Of a DNA stretch of 64,000 nt, positions 60,881 through 64,000 are shown piece by piece. The notes below the pieces were generated by a model. It did no database searches and had not been told where the DNA came from. It saw nothing but the letters and a program-made list of their open reading frames with translations. This DNA comes from Bradyrhizobium diazoefficiens USDA 110 (GTDB lineage Bacteria > Pseudomonadota > Alphaproteobacteria > Rhizobiales > Xanthobacteraceae): NCBI RefSeq assembly GCF_000011365.1, contig NC_004463.1:1178001-1242000 (forward strand), given 5' to 3'. The translations under genes were made by a program, and so were the position numbers. The number at the start of each line of letters is the position of its first letter. Position 1 is the stretch's first letter.

Positions 60881-61729
60881 ATGGTGATCGACGCCCATCA
60901 GCATTTCTGGGATCCGGCGCGCGCCGACTATCCCTGGATGGACGCGCCCGAACTCGCGCCGATCCGCCGTGCCTTCGGCCCCGCCGATCTCGCGCCGCTG
61001 TTGAAGGCGAATGGCATCGACGCGAGCATCGTGGTGCAGTGCCGCTCGGCGCTGGAGGAGACCGAGGAATTCTTGCGCATCGCGCATGCGACGCCCTCTG
61101 TCGTCGGCGTCGTCGGCTGGGTCGATCTGACCGATGGCGCGCTTGGGGACACGCTCGACCGGCTGCGCGCCGCGCCGGGCGGCGACAAGCTGGTCGGCAT
61201 CCGCCACCAGGTCCACGACGAGGCCGATCCAGATTGGCTGCTCCGCGAGGACGTCCGGCGCGGGCTTGTCGCATTGTTCGTCCGCGATCTCACTTACGAC
61301 TTCCTCGTCCGCACCCGCGAATTGCCGGCGGCGATCGCAACCGCGCAGGCCTTTCCCAACGCGCGCTTCGTGCTCGACCATGCCGCCAAGCCGCCGATCG
61401 CTTCCGGCGGAAGCGCCGAATGGGCTGATCGCATCAAGGCGCTCGCCGCTTGCGGCAATGTCTGGTGCAAGATCTCCGGGCTCGCGACGGAAGCGGTCTG
61501 GAGCGACTGGGACGCGGATCGGCTGTTGCCGTTCGTCCAGCACGCCGCGACATGTTTCGGTGAGGATCGTTTGATCTTCGGCTCCGACTGGCCGGTGTGC
61601 CTGCTTGCGGGAAGCTATGCCGAGATCAAGGGCGCGCTGGAGGCGTGTTTGGCGAAGCTCGGGCCGGGCGCGCGGGACAAGGCGTTCGGGATGAATGCGA
61701 AGGCTGCGTATCGGCTAGCGATTGCTTAA
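60881..61729 (+). CDS. Amidohydrolase family lactonase (L-fuconolactonase-like)
   Basis: This 282-residue TIM-barrel metal hydrolase begins VIDAHQHFWDPARADYPWMD (HxH). It has VVQCRSALEETEEFLRIA, VGIRHQVHDE, FVLDHAAKPPIA and FGSDWPVCLLAGSY (Asp). The layout matches fuconolactonase and related sugar lactonases. It follows the aldose dehydrogenase by 3 bp and would hydrolyse its lactone. The downstream sugar-acid dehydratase is not in the window. Confidence 0.88.
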   Translation: MVIDAHQHFWDPARADYPWMDAPELAPIRRAFGPADLAPLLKANGIDASIVVQCRSALEETEEFLRIAHATPSVVGVVGWVDLTDGALGDTLDRLRAAPGGDKLVGIRHQVHDEADPDWLLREDVRRGLVALFVRDLTYDFLVRTRELPAAIATAQAFPNARFVLDHAAKPPIASGGSAEWADRIKALAACGNVWCKISGLATEAVWSDWDADRLLPFVQHAATCFGEDRLIFGSDWPVCLLAGSYAEIKGALEACLAKLGPGARDKAFGMNAKAAYRLAIA

Positions 61730-61752
61730 GCCGAGCTCGCCCCAACCAAGGT

Positions 61753-61901
61753 GTCGTCCCGGCCTAGTGCGCAATTGCGCACGGGGGGCCGGGACCCATA
61801 ACCCCAAGGGAGTAGTCTGGCGAAGACTAGTCGTTCGGTACTCCCACCGCGCGCAGTCCGAGAGATCACGCGGTATGGGTCCCGGCCTGCGCCGGGACGA
61901 C
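61753..61901. repeat. Intergenic palindromic element, GTCGTCCCGG type
   Basis: It is bounded by GTCGTCCCGG and CCGGGACGAC. Inner arms are GCCGGGACCCATA and TATGGGTCCCGGC. Compared with the members at 9755-9915 and 32006-32161 the middle differs, but the ends and the GGGACCCATA / TATGGGTCCC pair are shared. It separates the lactonase from a convergent SnoaL-like gene. Confidence 0.85.
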
Positions 61902-61928
61902 GACGGAGCTTGAGGCTGCGCTCGCCCC

Positions 61929-62294
61929 TCACGCGCCCGCGGGCACCTGGTCCAGAAATCCCGTGATGCTTCTGATGCGCCCGTCCTTCAGCACGGCGAA
62001 ATCGGTGCCCTTGATCGGGCTGTCGGCGCCATCGGGGCCGAGGCCCCAGCTGAAGCGGAGATGATCGCCGTAGCCGTTGGGCTCGCCGAGCAGCTTGAAC
62101 TTGAAATCGGGAAAGCGCTGTTGCACGCCTGATATCAGCGCGTCGATGCCGTCCTGGCCGTCGCCCTTCATCAGCGGATCGACATAGCTCGCATCCGCCG
62201 TCCAGTTCTGGCTCAGCAGCTCGCGCCGGCGGCTTGTCGTGCGCTCGTTCCAGAGCTCGATGTAGTGGCGGGCAATGGTGACGTGGTCGGTCAT
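61929..62294 (-). CDS. SnoaL-like (NTF2-fold) protein
   Basis: This 121-residue protein has the NTF2/SnoaL fold pattern (IARHYIELWNERTTSRRRELLSQNWTADASYVDPLMKGDGQDGIDALISGVQQRFPDFKFKL). The rest reads WGLGPDGADSPIKGTDFAVLKDGRIRSITGFLD. Such proteins bind or isomerise small molecules, often without known activity. AAGGAG lies 6 bp before the ATG at 62294. Confidence 0.82.
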   Translation of the reverse strand: MTDHVTIARHYIELWNERTTSRRRELLSQNWTADASYVDPLMKGDGQDGIDALISGVQQRFPDFKFKLLGEPNGYGDHLRFSWGLGPDGADSPIKGTDFAVLKDGRIRSITGFLDQVPAGA

Positions 62295-62347
62295 GGGGTG
62301 CTCCTTCGATGACGCCGTGTTCGGCTGATCGTCACTATCGAAGGTTC

Positions 62348-62388
62348 GCGCACGCCGATCGATTACCTCTGAGGTCATCGGCGTGCGC
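62348..62388. promoter_or_regulatory. Long hairpin upstream of the SnoaL-like gene
   Basis: GCGCACGCCGAT (62348-62359) pairs perfectly with ATCGGCGTGCGC (62377-62388), with ACCT and AGGT in the loop forming a small inner stem. It lies between the ridA terminator and the SnoaL start on the minus strand and could be an operator or second terminator. Confidence 0.55.
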
Positions 62389-62425
62389 AAAAAAATGAAG
62401 CGCGATGATGTTCTCATCGCGCTTC
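62389..62425 (-). terminator. Intrinsic terminator of ridA
   Basis: On the minus strand GAAGCGCGATGA (62425-62414) pairs with TCATCGCGCTTC (62408-62397) around a 5-base loop. The tail ATTTTTTTG follows (62396-62388). The stem begins 26 bp after the ridA stop. Confidence 0.9.
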
Positions 62426-62451
62426 GGTCGCATGCGAATTGTTCGCGAAGA

Positions 62452-62802
62452 TTACTTCGCGGCTGTGACCATGATCTCGACGGTGTATTGCGGCGCGGCC
62501 AGCTTGGCCTCGACGGTGGCGCGGGCCGGGGTATTGCCGGGGGAGACCCAGGCGTCCCACACCGCGTTCATCTCGCCAAACGTCTTCATGTCGGTGATGT
62601 AGATCGTGGCCGAGAGCAGCTTCGACTTGTCGGTGCCGGCCTTGGCGAGATGGCCGTCGATCGTCGCCAGGATGTCCTGGGTCTGCTTCGTCACGCTTTC
62701 GCCGGCGGCTTTGCTCGCGACGACACCGGCGAGATAGACGGTGTTGCCGTGCACGACGACCTGGCTCATGCGCGGGCCGGTTTCAAAACGCTGAATGCTC
62801 AT
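62452..62802 (-). CDS. ridA: RidA family protein (reactive intermediate deaminase)
   Basis: This 116-residue YjgF/YER057c protein hydrolyses reactive enamine/imine intermediates of amino-acid metabolism. Motifs include GNTVYLAGVVAS, QTQDILATIDGHLAKAGTDKSKLLSATIYITDM and NTPARATVEAKLA, with the conserved Arg present. Start at 62802 with GGAGATCC before it. A terminator follows. Other RidA subfamilies lack deaminase activity, so this is a family-level call. Confidence 0.9.
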   Translation of the reverse strand: MSIQRFETGPRMSQVVVHGNTVYLAGVVASKAAGESVTKQTQDILATIDGHLAKAGTDKSKLLSATIYITDMKTFGEMNAVWDAWVSPGNTPARATVEAKLAAPQYTVEIMVTAAK

Positions 62803-62862
62803 TTGGGATCTCCTGGTGGAATGGCGGCCCTGTCTAGCCCAGCACCTCGCGCTCAGCCACCC

Positions 62863-62916
62863 CAGGCACGCATGCGTTGCCAGGCACGCATGCGTTGCCA
62901 GGCACGCATGCGTTGC
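62863..62916. repeat. Three tandem 18-bp repeats upstream of ridA
   Basis: CAGGCACGCATGCGTTGC is repeated exactly three times (62863-62880, 62881-62898, 62899-62916). A partial unit with GCGCATGCGTCG follows. Each unit contains the 10-bp palindrome ACGCATGCGT. The array lies 60 bp upstream of the ridA start and about 35 bp downstream of the esterase stop. Confidence 0.95.
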
Positions 62917-62952
62917 CCGTGGCGCATGCGTCGTGGGCGTTGCACGCGTTCC

Positions 62953-63870
62953 CTACGGAAACTGACTGAAGAACGTCCAGATCGTCTCGGCGCCGTCGAT
63001 GTCGCTGTTCTGAGGCCCGAGCAGGCTGGTTGCGACCTTGGGGAAGCGGGCATCCGGCGCGAAGCCGGGCATGCGATGGCCGCCATGGTTGACGCGATAG
63101 AGCACGACGTCGTGCCCCCTGGGGCAGCGCGAGGAGATCCGCGTGACCGTGGACTGGTCCGCGGGTGCCCTGTCGGGCATTTCAGTCAGATTGGCATCAT
63201 CGGTCTCGCAGCCGTTGAGCTTGCGCCAGAAGGCAAACGTCTCTTCGGTCGACCAGAACCCGTCCGCGGCAAAATAGCTCGATCCGCGTCCGCCCTCGTA
63301 GGGCACCAGCGGGTCGGCCGTGCCGTTCATGATCAGCATCGGCAGCGGCCGCGACGGATGGCACGTGACCGCGGCTTCGTCGGTGAGGTTCATGATCACG
63401 CTCGCGCCTGCCGTAAACAGATCGGCGCGGGCGCAAGCAAGCGTCATCGCCATGGCGCCGCCATTGGAGATGCCGGCGACGTAGACGCGGCCAGGGTCGG
63501 CCGTGCCGTTCGTCACCAGTTTCTCGACGAGCTTGGCGATGAAGGCGACGTCGTCGGTGCCCTCGGGCGGGCCTCGGAGCGCGGGTCCCGCCTTCGTCCT
63601 CGCATCGGCCCAGGCATGGTTGAGCCCATCCGGAAAGACCACCGCGAAACCTTCGCGCTTTGCGACCTGCGGCCACGCCGTCCGCGCGACCATGTCGGCG
63701 CCGCGCTGCGTCTTGCCATGCAGCACGACCACCAGCGGGACAAGTCGCTTGGCCGGCAGTTGCACGGTGTAGGACCGCATCACGCCGTTGACGTCGATGG
63801 TGTCGGCGGACGCAGCCGGGGCGGTGGCGAAGCCCGCGAGAAGCGCCCCGATATGCATCCACCGCCGCAC
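62953..63870 (-). CDS. PHB depolymerase-like esterase
   Basis: This 305-residue secreted protein has a signal peptide (about residues 1-22, WMHIGALLAGFATAPAASAD) and an alpha/beta hydrolase fold of the polyhydroxybutyrate depolymerase/feruloyl esterase type. The oxyanion is LHGKTQRG, the elbow is AGISNGGAMAM and the His is NHGGHRMPG. The substrate is a carboxylic ester, not necessarily PHB. It lies 3 bp after a flavoprotein gene, so it may be co-transcribed with it. Confidence 0.85.
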   Translation of the reverse strand: MRRWMHIGALLAGFATAPAASADTIDVNGVMRSYTVQLPAKRLVPLVVVLHGKTQRGADMVARTAWPQVAKREGFAVVFPDGLNHAWADARTKAGPALRGPPEGTDDVAFIAKLVEKLVTNGTADPGRVYVAGISNGGAMAMTLACARADLFTAGASVIMNLTDEAAVTCHPSRPLPMLIMNGTADPLVPYEGGRGSSYFAADGFWSTEETFAFWRKLNGCETDDANLTEMPDRAPADQSTVTRISSRCPRGHDVVLYRVNHGGHRMPGFAPDARFPKVATSLLGPQNSDIDGAETIWTFFSQFP

Positions 63871-63873
63871 GAT

Positions 63874-64000
63874 CTAGCCTACCGCCTTCGCCGCCGCACG
63901 GCCCGCATTGCGGCCCGAGAACAGGCAGCCACCGAGGAAAGTGCCTTCGAGGGAGCGATAGCCGTGCACGCCGCCGCCGCCGAAGCCCGCGGCTTCGCCG
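63874..64000 (-). CDS. FAD-binding dehydrogenase, C-terminal end (partial)
   Basis: Only the last 41 codons are in the window; the gene continues beyond 64000. The end reads GEAAGFGGGGVHGYRSLEGTFLGGC and then LFSGRNAGRAAAKAVG. This is the typical C-terminal FAD-binding motif of fumarate-reductase/ketosteroid-dehydrogenase-like flavoproteins. It precedes the esterase by 3 bp in the same orientation. The substrate cannot be inferred. Confidence 0.75.
   Translation of the reverse strand, partial: GEAAGFGGGGVHGYRSLEGTFLGGCLFSGRNAGRAAAKAVG

Noticed and set aside
62863..62916. The 18-bp repeats considered as a CRISPR array.
   Set aside because: They are directly adjacent with no unique spacers, and no cas genes are nearby.

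Overview
The window is high-GC alphaproteobacterial chromosomal DNA and very probably comes from Bradyrhizobium. The strongest indicators are a haloalkane dehalogenase that agrees with what I remember of DbjA of Bradyrhizobium japonicum USDA110 (310 aa, catalytic D103/E127/H280), a GcrA cell-cycle regulator, a SAM-II riboswitch in front of metZ, a double-length dCTP deaminase, and many short palindromic intergenic elements. I see no prophage, insertion sequence, plasmid origin or CRISPR array, so this looks like ordinary core and accessory chromosome.

Layout. (1) 1-2.6 kb: the 3' part of a branched-chain-amino-acid-type ABC importer (livH end, livM, livG, livF). (2) 2.8-7.8 kb: a small secreted protein, a glutamine-synthetase-like ligase and a Rieske oxygenase facing a divergent IclR regulator, then a PRC-barrel protein. 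(3) 7.8-9.7 kb: a VOC protein with a 12-bp tandem repeat at its ribosome-binding site, an AraC regulator and a group II truncated globin. (4) 9.9-17.3 kb: the aerobic benzoyl-CoA (box) pathway: boxR, benzoate-CoA ligase, an alpha/beta hydrolase, a DUF309 protein, boxC and boxB. A TGCA-N6-TGCA site in front of boxC is a good BoxR operator candidate. (5) 17.5-21.3 kb: an SDR, a polysaccharide deacetylase, an OmpA/BON protein and a small membrane protein. (6) 21.5-23.7 kb: a TetR regulator, dbjA, an Rdx-type protein and a GNAT. The TetR promoter carries an 18-bp perfect palindrome and seems to produce a leaderless mRNA. (7) 24.1-32 kb: a flippase-like membrane protein, then phoR, a Pho box, pstSCAB, phoU and phoB. 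(8) 32.2-38.5 kb: gcrA, argD-argF, hslO, apaG and opgC. (9) 38.5-43 kb: two SGNH-type periplasmic proteins behind opgC, metZ with its SAM-II riboswitch and attenuator, and dcd. (10) 43-50 kb: unknown, MATE, stress-type and small membrane genes (one apparently frameshifted), then ogt with a Cys-rich AraC regulator, and tRNA-Gly(CCC). (11) 50-52.9 kb: an epoxide-hydrolase-like protein, an XRE-cupin regulator and two GNATs. (12) 53-61.7 kb: a pentose locus with a LacI regulator, xylB, xylA, a sugar ABC importer, an aldose dehydrogenase and a fuconolactonase-like lactonase. (13) 61.9-64 kb: SnoaL-like, RidA, a PHB-depolymerase-like esterase and the end of a flavoprotein.

How the genes work together. 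The box genes activate benzoate to benzoyl-CoA, epoxidise it (BoxB) and open the ring (BoxC). The neighbouring ABC importer may bring in an aromatic or amino acid. The reductase BoxA and the semialdehyde dehydrogenase BoxD are not in the window. The phoR-pst-phoU-phoB block is a complete phosphate uptake and sensing unit. The xyl block has both an isomerase/kinase route and an oxidative dehydrogenase/lactonase pair behind one importer. The most notable regulatory structures are the SAM-II attenuator of metZ, the TGCA operator of boxC and the leaderless TetR-dbjA promoter.
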